The position numbers and the translations under genes were made by a program. Shown one piece after another: positions 17,382 through 26,617 of a DNA stretch of 64,000 nucleotides (the stretch's first letter is position 1; each line of letters opens with the position of its first letter). Location: positions 248,001 through 312,000 of the forward strand of contig CASDQM010000047.1 in assembly GCA_949282745.1 (NCBI GenBank). The letters run 5' to 3'. Source of the stretch: an uncultured Sutterella sp. (lineage in GTDB: Bacteria; Pseudomonadota; Gammaproteobacteria; Burkholderiales; Burkholderiaceae_F). The notes under the pieces were generated by a model, which was not told the origin of the DNA, ran no database searches, and saw only the letters and a list, made by a program, of their open reading frames with translations.

Positions 17382-17849
17382 ATGATTTTTTCCGAATTCA
17401 ATTCGATCGTCGCCCAGGCCCTCACGCCGATCACCCTCATTTCGGGCGTCGGCATTCTCATGCTCTGCATGACCGCGCGCTACAACCACGCCACCGAACG
17501 CATCCGCCAGCTCATGGAAAAGCGCGAAGCGTCGGGGACGACCGTCGAACCCGACATCGACGCGGAAATCGACCTCATTTTCCACCGCGCGGCCCTCTTG
17601 CGTTCCGCCACCATCTCGGTCGTGCTCTCGGCCTTCTGCTCGGGTCTGATGGTGCTCGCCGGCGTACTGAGCGGCATCCTCGACGTCTCGCTCGTCGGCG
17701 TGCAGTCCGCGCTTCTCGTCTCGGCCATTTTCTGCATCGTCGTCTCGACGCTCTTTTTCTCGGCCGAAGTGACGGTCTCCCTGCACGCGCTCGGACTCGT
17801 CGTCGAGCATCTGCCCGAAAACGAGCCCGCCGACGACAAGGCCGCCTGA
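17382..17849 (+). CDS. DUF2721 membrane protein, copy 2
   Basis: A second 155-residue DUF2721 protein, 12 bases after the first with AAAGGAGG as ribosome site. The two align throughout: TPxxLISGVGxxMLCMTxRYN at the start, RIRxLxxKREASG, then xxIFxRAALLR and two membrane spans. The carboxyl tail is acidic (ENEPADDKAA) where copy 1 is basic (GKRKKHYARFY). Tandem duplication with opposite tail charge suggests the two may form a hetero-oligomer, but that is inference. It is convergent with the patatin gene, three bases apart. Confidence 0.8.
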   Translation: MIFSEFNSIVAQALTPITLISGVGILMLCMTARYNHATERIRQLMEKREASGTTVEPDIDAEIDLIFHRAALLRSATISVVLSAFCSGLMVLAGVLSGILDVSLVGVQSALLVSAIFCIVVSTLFFSAEVTVSLHALGLVVEHLPENEPADDKAA

Positions 17850-17852
17850 GGC

Positions 17853-20114
17853 TCAGCGCATGTAGCCCCAGCGGAAATAAAGTCCGCTGTCTTCGCCGAA
17901 GGTCTTTCCCCAAAGGAGATACACGGGGCCGACGTAGGTGTCGAGCCCCGCATAGAGGGACATGGCCTTCTTCCAGTCGTCGTAGGACGAATCGTATTCG
18001 GAGGACTCGGAGCGGTTCCAGGCCCGTCCCGCTTCGAGCGAGCCGCCGAACCACACGGGCATCCCGATGTCGAGCTTGTCCGACATGTTCCGCGCGAGGC
18101 CGATCGATCCGAACTGTTTGTCGGACCCCGACCATCGGCCGACGGGACTCCCCGAAAGATGCCCCGCTCCGCCCAGCTGATATTCGCCGTGGCGGGTGGA
18201 GCGCCCCACCTCGATCGATCCCGTGGCGGTCCAGCGCCCGAAGGAAACGGGCTTCTTGAAGCTCACCTCGTACGAATTGTGGCCGCCCGCGTCGCCTGAC
18301 GCGTCTTCCTCCGAAAGTTCCCAAGAGGCGGAGAGACTCCAGCCCTTGGTCGGGAACGCCACCCGATCGAGCGTGTCGAGATAGAGGTCCACCATCGCCA
18401 CGGCGGAGGACCGGCTTCCCCCGTCGGGGGCCGTGCCGATCACCCGCGTCGTGTCGCGGTTGACCCAGCCGACGCCGCCCGCAATCACGCCGAGATCCCA
18501 GAGTTCCCGTCCGAGCCGCACCTGCGCGCGGTATTCCTCATTGCTCCAGCGGTGCCGGGCTTTGCCGTCCTGATAGACGTCGTAGCTCGTTTCTTCGAAG
18601 CTCAGTCTCGGCATCACAAACCAGGGCGAACCCGGTCCCAGAGGCTGCACGAGTTCGCTCGAGAACCCCTTGGTTTCGCCCAGCTGCACCTGATTGCGCC
18701 ACTGTCCGCCCCAGGAGTTCATCCACCCCCAGGTGTGCGAGAGGATCAGATTGAAGTCCGAGTGATCGCGAAAATCCGACTCGACGGCGCCGCCGAATCG
18801 AATGGAGGAATAGCCGGGCTTCAGTTCCTGAGGTTTGAGCACCAGCACCGACGTACCGTCGGGACCGGGCTCGAAGGAATAGGACACCTGCGTGAAGTCG
18901 CCCGAAGCCCAAATGCGGCGGGCCGAGTCGGCCACTTCTTCGTTCGTGACCTCGCGGTCGAGCGGCAGGTCGGCGCGCGCCACGACGGCTTCCGGATTGA
19001 CCGTGGTAAGGCCTTCGACGCGCACTTCGGCGATGCGGACCTTCGTTTCTTCCGAAGCCCGCCTCGGCATCCCTTCGAGATGCCGCTCGTTCCAGGCCGC
19101 GTACGCGGTCGGATCGGAAGAGAGTTTCTCGAGACGGTCCTTCACCTTCATCGCCGCCTCGTAGCCCGCGTCGATGATGGCGGGACTCTTTTTAAGGTCC
19201 GCGCTCGTGAAGTTCGTCAGATCGGGCGTGATCAGGATGTCCCGCTCGGTAAGCTGCGCCATCGAGCGGCGCACGCTCTGCTCCGTGAGCAGATTCACCA
19301 TCTGCGCCGAAACGTCGAGGAAATTCGTGATTTCCTCTCGCTTCGCGAGAGGAGTTCCCGCGTTCACGGCGATGACGATGTCGGCGCCGAGCTCGCGCGC
19401 GAGCTCTACGGGAAGGTTGTCGACCAAGCCGCCGTCCACGAGCAGCAGCCCCTGATATTCTATCGGCGCGAAGGCGGCGGGCACCGACATGGAGGCGCGC
19501 ATCGCCTCGCGCAGCGTGCAGTTTTTCTGCATCACGACGCGGTGTCCGTTCACGAGGTCCGTCGCCGGAGCCGCAAAGGGGATGGCGAGATTCGACAGAT
19601 CCCGGATGTGGTTGACCGAGCCGACGTGCTTGGAGAGGAAAATGTCGAGTTCCTGCGAGGGGAAGACTTCTTCGGGAAGGCGCATGTGACCGTCCCGGTC
19701 GATCTTGAGGCCGCCCGTGGTGAGGCCGGAATAGTCGTCGAGCTTCTGCAGCCACGGAATGTGCCGGCGGGCGCCGCGCAGGGCGAGCATCTTGTCCCAG
19801 TCGACGCCGAGCACGATCTTGCCCACTTCGTCGGCGCTGTAGCCCGCCGCATAGGCGCCGCCCACCATCGAACCCATGGAGGTCCCCGCCACCACGTCGA
19901 TCTTGACGTTCAGCTCTTCAAGGACCTTGAGGACGCCCACGTGCGAGAAGCCCCGGGCGCCGCCGCCCGAGAGCACGAGCCCGACGCAGGGACGCCCCTC
20001 CGCCCGGCACGCGGCGCGCACTTCCTCGGGCGTCTTGGCCCACACGCTTTGTCCGCACAACAGGAATATCGCCATCGCCGCCATCGTCGGGCCGGCCGCC
20101 GAGCGAAAGTTCAT
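17853..20114 (-). CDS. Patatin-like phospholipase with POTRA and outer-membrane beta-barrel (type Vd / PlpD-like)
   Basis: A 753-residue three-part protein. A signal peptide (about residues 1-26, ending VWA) is followed by a patatin domain with GGGARG (50-55), the catalytic Ser79 in GTSMG and Asp227 in DGG. A POTRA-like segment (about 360-430) and a carboxyl half (about 430-753) rich in alternating aromatic strands resemble the BamA/Omp85 barrel. This order matches PlpD-type Vd autotransporters, in which a barrel places the lipase at or beyond the outer membrane. Some family members may not release the lipase. All three catalytic motifs are intact. It stands alone between convergent DUF2721 and divergent galE. 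Confidence 0.88.
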   Translation of the reverse strand: MNFRSAAGPTMAAMAIFLLCGQSVWAKTPEEVRAACRAEGRPCVGLVLSGGGARGFSHVGVLKVLEELNVKIDVVAGTSMGSMVGGAYAAGYSADEVGKIVLGVDWDKMLALRGARRHIPWLQKLDDYSGLTTGGLKIDRDGHMRLPEEVFPSQELDIFLSKHVGSVNHIRDLSNLAIPFAAPATDLVNGHRVVMQKNCTLREAMRASMSVPAAFAPIEYQGLLLVDGGLVDNLPVELARELGADIVIAVNAGTPLAKREEITNFLDVSAQMVNLLTEQSVRRSMAQLTERDILITPDLTNFTSADLKKSPAIIDAGYEAAMKVKDRLEKLSSDPTAYAAWNERHLEGMPRRASEETKVRIAEVRVEGLTTVNPEAVVARADLPLDREVTNEEVADSARRIWASGDFTQVSYSFEPGPDGTSVLVLKPQELKPGYSSIRFGGAVESDFRDHSDFNLILSHTWGWMNSWGGQWRNQVQLGETKGFSSELVQPLGPGSPWFVMPRLSFEETSYDVYQDGKARHRWSNEEYRAQVRLGRELWDLGVIAGGVGWVNRDTTRVIGTAPDGGSRSSAVAMVDLYLDTLDRVAFPTKGWSLSASWELSEEDASGDAGGHNSYEVSFKKPVSFGRWTATGSIEVGRSTRHGEYQLGGAGHLSGSPVGRWSGSDKQFGSIGLARNMSDKLDIGMPVWFGGSLEAGRAWNRSESSEYDSSYDDWKKAMSLYAGLDTYVGPVYLLWGKTFGEDSGLYFRWGYMR

Positions 20115-20243
20115 AACGCTGTCGGCGCTTCCCGTCCCCGTCTTTTGGTCGGGAAAGGGAGCGCCGCCTCCTTTTCGGGTTCGAACGGATCGCTCCGTCT
20201 TTTCGGGCGCGCGTTCTACGCGTGAGTCGCCCCGTCAAACGGA

Positions 20244-20249
20244 TACAAT
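20244..20249 (+). promoter_or_regulatory. Possible -10 element for galE
   Basis: TACAAT within GGATACAATC, 140 bases before the galE ATG, in the 274-base divergent gap between the patatin gene and galE. No convincing -35. The rest of this gap shows no gene. Confidence 0.3.
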
Positions 20250-20388
20250 CTCAGGGAATCTTTCTCTTCTCCCCTCCTCGACGACGAAACGGTTTTCCGC
20301 GTCGATCAGAGGAAGAGCTCGATTTTTCAAGTTTAATGGGGATCGTTCCCGGATTTCGGAACGTCTCCCCGTCTACGGGATTTCATTC

Positions 20389-21393
20389 ATGCGCATTCTT
20401 CTCACGGGCGGCACCGGCTTCATCGGTTCGCACACCGCCGCGCTTCTTCTCGAAGCCGGACACGACGTCGTGCTCTACGACAACCTCTCCAACAGCCGCG
20501 CCGAAGTCGTCGACCGGCTCGAGCGCATCACCGGGCGCCGTCCCGTGCTCGTGGTGGGCGACATCCGCGACGAAGAGGCCATGCGGCGGGCGCTTCACGA
20601 GCACCGCATCGAGGCCGTCATCCACTTCGCCGGCCTCAAGGCCGTCGGCGAATCGGTGGATAAGCCCCTCGAGTACTACGACAACAACATCGTCGGAACC
20701 CTGCGGCTGCTCGAAGCGATGCGCGCCGAAGGCGTGAAGTCCCTCATCTTCAGTTCGTCCTCCACCGTCTACGGCACGCCCAAGTCGCTTCCGCTCACCG
20801 AAGACATGCCTACGGGCGAGGCCACCAATCCGTACGGCCGCACGAAACTGCACATCGAACAGATTCTCGCCGACTGCGCCAAGGCGGATCCGGAACTGCG
20901 CGTCGTCTGCCTGCGCTACTTCAATCCGATCGGAGCGCACCCCTCGGGACTCATCGGCGAAGATCCCAACGGCATTCCGAACAATCTTCTTCCGTACGTC
21001 GCCCACGTCGCGCACGGACGCCTCCCCAAGGTCCGCGTTTTCGGCAACGACTACCCGACGCCCGACGGCACGGGCGTGCGCGACTACATCCACGTCATGG
21101 ACCTCGCCGAAGGGCATGTGAAGGCGCTTCCCTACGTCACGGTGCACCCGGGCTGGATCGCGATCAACCTCGGCTGCGGACGCGGCTACAGCGTGCTCGA
21201 AGTGATCCGCGCCTTTGAGAAGGCGAGCGGACAGACGATCCCCTTTGAAATCGTTCCGCGCCGCGAGGGCGACATCGCCGCGAACTGGGGCGATCCTTCG
21301 CGCGCCGAAAAGCTCCTCGGCTGGCGGGCCCGCTACGACATCGACGACATGTGCCGCGACGCCTGGCGCTTCGAGTCGATGCTCGAAGGCTGA
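20389..21393 (+). CDS. galE: UDP-glucose 4-epimerase
   Basis: Interconverts UDP-glucose and UDP-galactose, an extended SDR enzyme of 334 residues. GGTGFIGSHTA binds NAD. The catalytic residues are the SSSSTVYG serine and the Tyr/Lys of YGRTKLHIE. LRYFNPIGAHPSG and the carboxyl NLGCGRGYSVLEVI are typical of GalE. The start is the ATG at 20389, where the family-like sequence begins; the frame is open further upstream without homology. No galT or galK is nearby, so the role is probably surface glycan precursor supply with galU. Confidence 0.95.
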   Translation: MRILLTGGTGFIGSHTAALLLEAGHDVVLYDNLSNSRAEVVDRLERITGRRPVLVVGDIRDEEAMRRALHEHRIEAVIHFAGLKAVGESVDKPLEYYDNNIVGTLRLLEAMRAEGVKSLIFSSSSTVYGTPKSLPLTEDMPTGEATNPYGRTKLHIEQILADCAKADPELRVVCLRYFNPIGAHPSGLIGEDPNGIPNNLLPYVAHVAHGRLPKVRVFGNDYPTPDGTGVRDYIHVMDLAEGHVKALPYVTVHPGWIAINLGCGRGYSVLEVIRAFEKASGQTIPFEIVPRREGDIAANWGDPSRAEKLLGWRARYDIDDMCRDAWRFESMLEG

Positions 21394-21406
21394 GTCCGCA
21401 TCGGGT

Positions 21407-22351
21407 TCACCGCCCGGCTTCGGGCGGTGCCGCTTTTTCGCTCTCCTGCGAAGTTATCCACAGGTTCGCGGAAAGCGACAACCATTTGATAACAGAGTTA
21501 TCCACACCTTTTTGCCAGCTCTCCGTAGGAATTTCCGAGGTCCCTCTCGTTTTTCCACAGATGAGCCGGCAATTGGCCGGTTGCGCCTGGTCGGTGAGCG
21601 GAGCGGGGCCGAGTTCCGAGAGCGCCCGGCTCCAGAGGTCGGCGTGCGCTTCGTCGTGACGCCGGGCCGAAGAGAGAATGAAGCGCGCCTCCTCGAGGCG
21701 CGAAACGTAGTCGCCCCGCTCCACGTAGTGTTCGATTTCAAGCCGCGAAGGCGCGGGACATTCCGTCAGGACGCGCACGAGCCACGCCGCGAACGCCTCC
21801 GTTTCGGAGGGCTTTCCCACCTGCTTGTCGACAACGCGCAGGGCTTCGCCCCGGGCGGCCCTGGTGAGGATCGCGTCGACGAAGTCCCGTTCGCCCGAAT
21901 GAAGCCAGCCCGCGCGCACGATGTAGCCTGCCGCGCCCGAGCGCATCACGGCGTATTCGCCTTCCTCCTTGGAACGCCCGTAGGGCCCCCGCGCCGAAGG
22001 ACGGTCCCGTTCGCACCAGGGTGCTTCGCCCTCCCCCGAAAACACGTAGTCCGTGCTCACCTGCAGAATCCTCGCGCCCGCCGCCCGGGCCGCTTCGGCG
22101 ACGAAGCCCGCGCCCTCGGCGTTCACGCGGTCGTATTCGTAGAGACGGTCTTCGGGCGCGCGCGTCACCGCGGCGGCGTTGACGACCCAGTCGGGCTGAA
22201 ACTCCCTCATGCACCGCTCGAGCGCGCTGCGGCTCGTAATGTCGAGCCGATCCTTCGAAAGCCCCCAAACCGTCAGATCGGGGCGTCCGGTCATCGCCCG
22301 CATCAAGGCTCGTCCGAGTCGGCCGTCCGCCCCGGTAATCAGGCACCGCAT
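21407..22351 (-). CDS. RmlD-like dTDP-4-dehydrorhamnose reductase family protein (SDR)
   Basis: A 314-residue extended SDR. ITGADGRLGRAL binds NAD(P), STDYVFSGEG is the RmlD-type segment, and YGRSKEEGE contains the Tyr/Lys pair. VGKPSETEAFA corresponds to the GxPT region. Family enzymes reduce dTDP-4-keto-rhamnose, but no rmlA, rmlB or rmlC is present, so the substrate is unknown. The family-like part ends near residue 265 (QPANCRL). The last 50 or so residues show no family likeness and run across three DnaA boxes and the galE terminator. The start is two bases after the uvrA stop. Confidence 0.82.
   Translation of the reverse strand: MRCLITGADGRLGRALMRAMTGRPDLTVWGLSKDRLDITSRSALERCMREFQPDWVVNAAAVTRAPEDRLYEYDRVNAEGAGFVAEAARAAGARILQVSTDYVFSGEGEAPWCERDRPSARGPYGRSKEEGEYAVMRSGAAGYIVRAGWLHSGERDFVDAILTRAARGEALRVVDKQVGKPSETEAFAAWLVRVLTECPAPSRLEIEHYVERGDYVSRLEEARFILSSARRHDEAHADLWSRALSELGPAPLTDQAQPANCRLICGKTRGTSEIPTESWQKGVDNSVIKWLSLSANLWITSQESEKAAPPEAGR
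21408..21438 (+). terminator. Terminator after galE
   Basis: A nine-pair stem CACCGCCCG/CGGGCGGTG with a GCTT loop, then a T5 run (21434-21438). It lies inside the last codons of the convergent rfbD-like frame. Confidence 0.7.
21454..21559 (+). promoter_or_regulatory. Cluster of three DnaA boxes
   Basis: Two perfect DnaA boxes TTATCCACA at 21454-21462 and 21498-21506, and a third matching TTWTNCACA (TTTTCCACA) at 21551-21559, all in the same orientation within 106 bases. They fall in the unconserved tail of the rfbD-like gene. No dnaA, dnaN, rpmH or parAB gene is near, and the stretch is not strongly AT-rich. A DnaA-binding regulatory or titration site is more likely than a chromosomal origin. 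Confidence 0.6.
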
Positions 22352-22353
22352 TC

Positions 22354-25122
22354 TTATGCTTCCTCCAAAATTTCACGCAGATAAGGCGCCGAGGGCGTAT
22401 CGCCCGCGGCCACTTCTTCGGGCGTCCCTTCGGCCACGATCCGACCGCCCGCAGCGCCGCCTTCGGGACCGAGTTCCACCACCCGGTCGGCAAACGCGAT
22501 GACGCGCGGATCATGTTCCACGACGAGCACGGTGTTGCCCGCCTCGACCAGACGGTCGAGCGTCTGCAAAAGCTTCGCCACGTCGGCCGGGTGCAGACCC
22601 ACCGTCGGTTCGTCGAGCACGAAGAGCGTTCTCCCCGTACTCGGTCTCGCGAGCTCCGTCGCAAGCTTCAGGCGCTGCGATTCGCCTCCCGAGAGGCTCG
22701 GCGCGCTCTGTCCGAGACGGATGTAGCCGAGCCCGACTTCCTCGAGCAGGGCGAGCCGACGCTTGAGCACGGGATGGTTTGCGAAGACTTCCGAAGCCTC
22801 CTCCACCGTGAGCGCCAACACCTCGCTGATGTTGAGTCCCTTGTAGCGGACTTCGAGCGTTTCACGGTTGAAGCGCTCCCCGTGGCAGACGTCGCAGGGA
22901 ACGTAGACGTCGGGCAAAAACTGCATGGCGACCCGAACGACGCCGTCGCCCGAGCAGGCTTCGCAGCGTCCGCCCTTGACGTTGAAGCTGAACCGGTTGG
23001 CGTCGTAGCCGCGCTCCTTCGCGGTGAGCGTCGAGGCGAACACCTCCCGAATCGGGCCGTAGAGACCCGCAAAGGTCGCCACGTTCGAACGCGGCGTACG
23101 GCCGACGGGCGAAGCGTCGACCGTGAGAATCTTGTCGAAGAGGTCAGCGTTTTCGAGCCGCTCGAAGGGAAGGACCTCCTCGCGGGCGCCCATGTACAGG
23201 TTCCGGAGCGCCCGGCACAGCGTGTCGTTGACGAGCGACGATTTGCCCGCGCCCGACACCCCGGTGACGGCCACGAAAAGTCCTTCGGGAATCGATAACG
23301 TGACGTTCTGCAGGTTGTGTCCCTTCGCGCCGACGAGACGCAGGGTGCGGCCGGACTTGCGCCTCGGGCGCTTTTCACCGAAATCGGCGCGACCCGACAA
23401 AAACCGGCCCGTGAGCGACCGTTCGTTTCGAGCCACGTCTTCGGGGCGCCCCGCGGCGAGAAGTTCGCCGCCCGTTTCGCCCGCTCCGGGCCCCATGTCG
23501 ATCAGCCAGTCGGCCGTCTTCATCACCGTTTCGTCGTGTTCGACCATCACGACGGTGTTCCCCTGCTCCTGAAGATTCCGGATCGCCTTGATGAGTCGGT
23601 CGTTGTCCCGGGGATGGAGTCCCACGCTCGGTTCGTCCAATACGTAGAGCACGCCCGTGAGTCCCGAGCCGAGCTGGCCCGCAAGCCGGATTCGCTGTGC
23701 TTCGCCCCCCGAGAGCGTGTCGGCCGAGCGGCCGAGCGTCAGGTAGGGAACCCCCACCAAGAGGAGAAAGCGAAGGCGCTCGCGAATGAGCGCGAGAAGG
23801 GGCGCCGCCACGACGGCCTTGCCGCCCGGCACCGAAAAGTCGTCGAAATAGCGGGCGAGATCCGAAAGCGGCAGGGAGAGAATGTCGGGTAGCGTTCTGC
23901 GCATCGCTCCCTCCCCGATCCAGACGCTGCGCCCGTACAGACCGATTCCCGAGCCGCCGCAGGTCCGACAGGGCCGGAGTCTGCGGTAGTCCGAGAGTCC
24001 CTTTCTCAGCGCGGCGTCTCCGGTGCGCCAGGCCTCCTCAAGTTCACTGAGGATCCCTTCGTACACGGATGCCCGACCCGACCATAGCGCATCGCGCTGC
24101 TCCACCGAGAGCCTCTTCCAAGGGAGCCCCGTGTCGATGCCGAGACGCCCGCAGGCTTCCTTGAGCGTCGCCCACCGCCCTTCCGAAGAGGGATTCCATC
24201 CCCGAAGCGCCCCCGCTTCAAGCGACTTGTCTTCTCTTTCGACGAGCGTTTCGAGCGCAAAGGCCGACTCCTCTCCCGTCCCGCCGCACTCGGGGCAACA
24301 CCCCGAAGGATGGTTCGGCGAGAAAAGTTTCGGCTCCAGAAGCGGGGAGCGGTAGTCGCAAACGGGACAGGCATAGTTCGTCGAAAAGCCGTAGAGGGTC
24401 GACGAATCCATTTCCCGCACGAGAACGCGGCCGTTGCCGATTTTGGCGGCCGACTCGAAGCTCTCGGCGAGACGCTCACGCTGCTCTTCGCGAACGCGCA
24501 GACGGTCGACCACAAGTTCGAGCGAGGCGATGTGTTCCGAAAGCTCGCCTGCCTCCTCCATTTCGTGCGCGACGCCCTCCGCGACGAAGCGCGTGTACCC
24601 CTTGGCGCTCCAGGGGGCGAGTCGGCGAACCGTCGGTTCGTCCGATTGCGCCAACGGTGCGGTGATGAGAATCCTTGCTTCGCCCGATCGCTCGAGCGTT
24701 CGTTCGACCATTTCCGCCACGGTCTGCGCGGAGAGGGGCTCGCCGTGTTCGGGACAGAAGGGCTGTCCCGTCCGGGCGAAAAGGAGACGCAGCGCGTCGG
24801 AGAGTTCCGTGATCGTCCCGACCGTGGAACGGGGATTTCTCACCAAAGTCTTCTGTTCGATCGCGACGGCGGCGGGGAGGTTTTCGATTCCCTCCACGTC
24901 CGCCCTCGGCAGAAGGTCCATCGCCTGCCGCGCCCGAATCGAAAGACTCTCCACATATCGTCTCTGCGCTTCGGCGTAGAGCGTATCGAAGGCAAGCGAG
25001 CTCTTTCCCGACCCCGACACGCCGGTGACGACCGTCACGGCGTTGAGCGGGATCTCCACCGAGACGTTCTTCAGATTGTGCGTGCGCGCGCCGCGCACGC
25101 GGATGACTTTGGGATTGGGCAT
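22354..25122 (-). CDS. uvrA: Excinuclease ABC subunit A
   Basis: The damage-recognition ATPase of nucleotide excision repair, 922 residues (slightly below the usual 940). Walker A motifs are GVSGSGKSSLAFDT near the amino end and GVSGAGKSSLVNDT in the second half. The two ABC signatures are LSGGEAQRI and LSGGESQRL. Zinc modules include CPVCDYRS with CCPECGG, and CEACSGDG with CDVCHGER. The ATG at 25122 is 76 bases from the divergent MFS gene. UvrA next to an MFS gene and ssb is a recurrent betaproteobacterial arrangement. I see no LexA box in the gap. Confidence 0.97.
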   Translation of the reverse strand: MPNPKVIRVRGARTHNLKNVSVEIPLNAVTVVTGVSGSGKSSLAFDTLYAEAQRRYVESLSIRARQAMDLLPRADVEGIENLPAAVAIEQKTLVRNPRSTVGTITELSDALRLLFARTGQPFCPEHGEPLSAQTVAEMVERTLERSGEARILITAPLAQSDEPTVRRLAPWSAKGYTRFVAEGVAHEMEEAGELSEHIASLELVVDRLRVREEQRERLAESFESAAKIGNGRVLVREMDSSTLYGFSTNYACPVCDYRSPLLEPKLFSPNHPSGCCPECGGTGEESAFALETLVEREDKSLEAGALRGWNPSSEGRWATLKEACGRLGIDTGLPWKRLSVEQRDALWSGRASVYEGILSELEEAWRTGDAALRKGLSDYRRLRPCRTCGGSGIGLYGRSVWIGEGAMRRTLPDILSLPLSDLARYFDDFSVPGGKAVVAAPLLALIRERLRFLLLVGVPYLTLGRSADTLSGGEAQRIRLAGQLGSGLTGVLYVLDEPSVGLHPRDNDRLIKAIRNLQEQGNTVVMVEHDETVMKTADWLIDMGPGAGETGGELLAAGRPEDVARNERSLTGRFLSGRADFGEKRPRRKSGRTLRLVGAKGHNLQNVTLSIPEGLFVAVTGVSGAGKSSLVNDTLCRALRNLYMGAREEVLPFERLENADLFDKILTVDASPVGRTPRSNVATFAGLYGPIREVFASTLTAKERGYDANRFSFNVKGGRCEACSGDGVVRVAMQFLPDVYVPCDVCHGERFNRETLEVRYKGLNISEVLALTVEEASEVFANHPVLKRRLALLEEVGLGYIRLGQSAPSLSGGESQRLKLATELARPSTGRTLFVLDEPTVGLHPADVAKLLQTLDRLVEAGNTVLVVEHDPRVIAFADRVVELGPEGGAAGGRIVAEGTPEEVAAGDTPSAPYLREILEEA

Positions 25123-25197
25123 CTCGGTTCCTTAAGGAAAAGGACTTGGCGGCTCCGCTAGACTTTGCATCTTTCCAACCCAAGCAAAAGCCGCAAA

Positions 25198-26424
25198 ATG
25201 AGCCAGGAACAGGAAATCGACGTGCAGCCGGGCAAAATGACCCGTACGGAAATCAAAGCGAGCGCCTCCCTCGCCGGGATTTTTGCGCTTCGCATGCTCG
25301 GACTCTTCCTAATCTTACCCGTCTTCGCGGTTTACGCTCACAAGATCCCCGGAGGCGACGACGAGTTTCTCGTGGGGCTCACGCTCGGCATTTACGGTCT
25401 GACGCAGGGCCTTCTGCAAATTCCCTTCGGTGTCGCCAGCGACCGTTGGGGCCGCAAGCCCGTGATCGTCGTCGGGCTTCTCATCTTCGCCGTGGGGAGT
25501 TTTCTCGCGGCCGTCGCCGATCAGATCGGTCTCGTCATGCTCGGCCGCGCCCTGCAGGGGGCGGGCGCCATTTCGGCCGCCGTCACGGCGATGATTTCCG
25601 ACAGCGTGCGCGAGCGCGTCATCACGAAGGCCATGGCGATGGTGGGCGCTTCGATCGGTCTCACCTTCGCGCTCTCGCTCGTCATCGCGCCGCCTCTGAA
25701 CGAGCTCTTCGGCGTTCCGGGACTCTTCGTCATCACGGGCCTTCTCGCCCTGTCGGCCCTCCCCGTGATCCTCTTTGTCGTTCCCAATCCGCCCGCACCC
25801 GCGGTCACCGAAGAAAAGCGCCCGAGCCGTTGGCAGGACGTCACCTTCGACCCGGAACTCCTGCGGCTCAACTTCGGGATCTTTTCGCTCCACGCCGTGC
25901 TCACGGCGATCTTCGTCGTCGTGCCGGGACGGCTCGAATCGATGGATCTTCCCGTTCTGCACCACTGGTACGTCTACCTGCCCGCGGTTCTCTTCGGCTT
26001 CGCGCTGATGGTGGCGCCCATCCGCTGGGCCGAGCGCACGCAAAACGTCACGACCCTCGTTCGGCGGGCGATCATCCTCATGACCGTCACCTTCGGGCTC
26101 TTCACCTATCTGATGCACTCCATCTGGGAGATCGCGTTCCTTCTCGCGCTCTTTTTCACGTGCTTCAACGTGCTCGAGGCGACGCTCCCCGGACTCATCT
26201 CGCGCTTCTCGCCCCGCGAAAGCAAGGGGCTCGCGTTGGGCATCTACAACACGACGCAGAACATCGGACTCTTCGCGGGCGGCGCCGTGGGCGGCTGGCT
26301 CGCGAAGCACTTCTGCGCCGAAACCGTCTTTGTCGCAGCCGCTTTGCTCATGGTCCTCTGGTACTTCGTCGCCCGAGGCCAGTCGGAGCCCGGACGAAAA
26401 AAGCGCGTCGAGGCGACAGAGTGA
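25198..26424 (+). CDS. MFS transporter, DHA1/YajR-like
   Basis: A 408-residue, twelve-span major facilitator. The opening LRMLGLFLILPVFAVYAHKIPGG (shown in two parts: LRMLGLFLILPVF, AVYAHKIPGG) resembles YajR, and motif A GVASDRWGRKPVI follows span 2. It lacks the cytoplasmic carboxyl domain of E. coli YajR and ends soon after the last span with a basic tail. I use the ATG at 25198; a TTG at 25165 would add 11 residues. The substrate is unknown. It lies between uvrA and ssb. Confidence 0.85.
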   Translation: MSQEQEIDVQPGKMTRTEIKASASLAGIFALRMLGLFLILPVFAVYAHKIPGGDDEFLVGLTLGIYGLTQGLLQIPFGVASDRWGRKPVIVVGLLIFAVGSFLAAVADQIGLVMLGRALQGAGAISAAVTAMISDSVRERVITKAMAMVGASIGLTFALSLVIAPPLNELFGVPGLFVITGLLALSALPVILFVVPNPPAPAVTEEKRPSRWQDVTFDPELLRLNFGIFSLHAVLTAIFVVVPGRLESMDLPVLHHWYVYLPAVLFGFALMVAPIRWAERTQNVTTLVRRAIILMTVTFGLFTYLMHSIWEIAFLLALFFTCFNVLEATLPGLISRFSPRESKGLALGIYNTTQNIGLFAGGAVGGWLAKHFCAETVFVAAALLMVLWYFVARGQSEPGRKKRVEATE

Positions 26425-26617
26425 CGAAGTGTGCGTCGATGCGCTACAAAATGTCGCATCGGTTCTGTAGAATGAACCTCGCTTCGGAAGATTTCCGAGC
26501 ACAGGTTGGCTGACTCTCACGCCGAGCATGCCCTCCGCCCGAGGACATTCCGCCGCTCGAGAGACTTCGGCTTTGTTTTATTTATTTGGGTACGTTACTT
26601 TGATTTTGGGTTGAATT

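Noticed and set aside
21454-21559. Chromosomal replication origin
   Set aside because: Only three DnaA boxes, no AT-rich unwinding stretch and no dnaA, dnaN, rpmH, mnmG or parAB neighbours.
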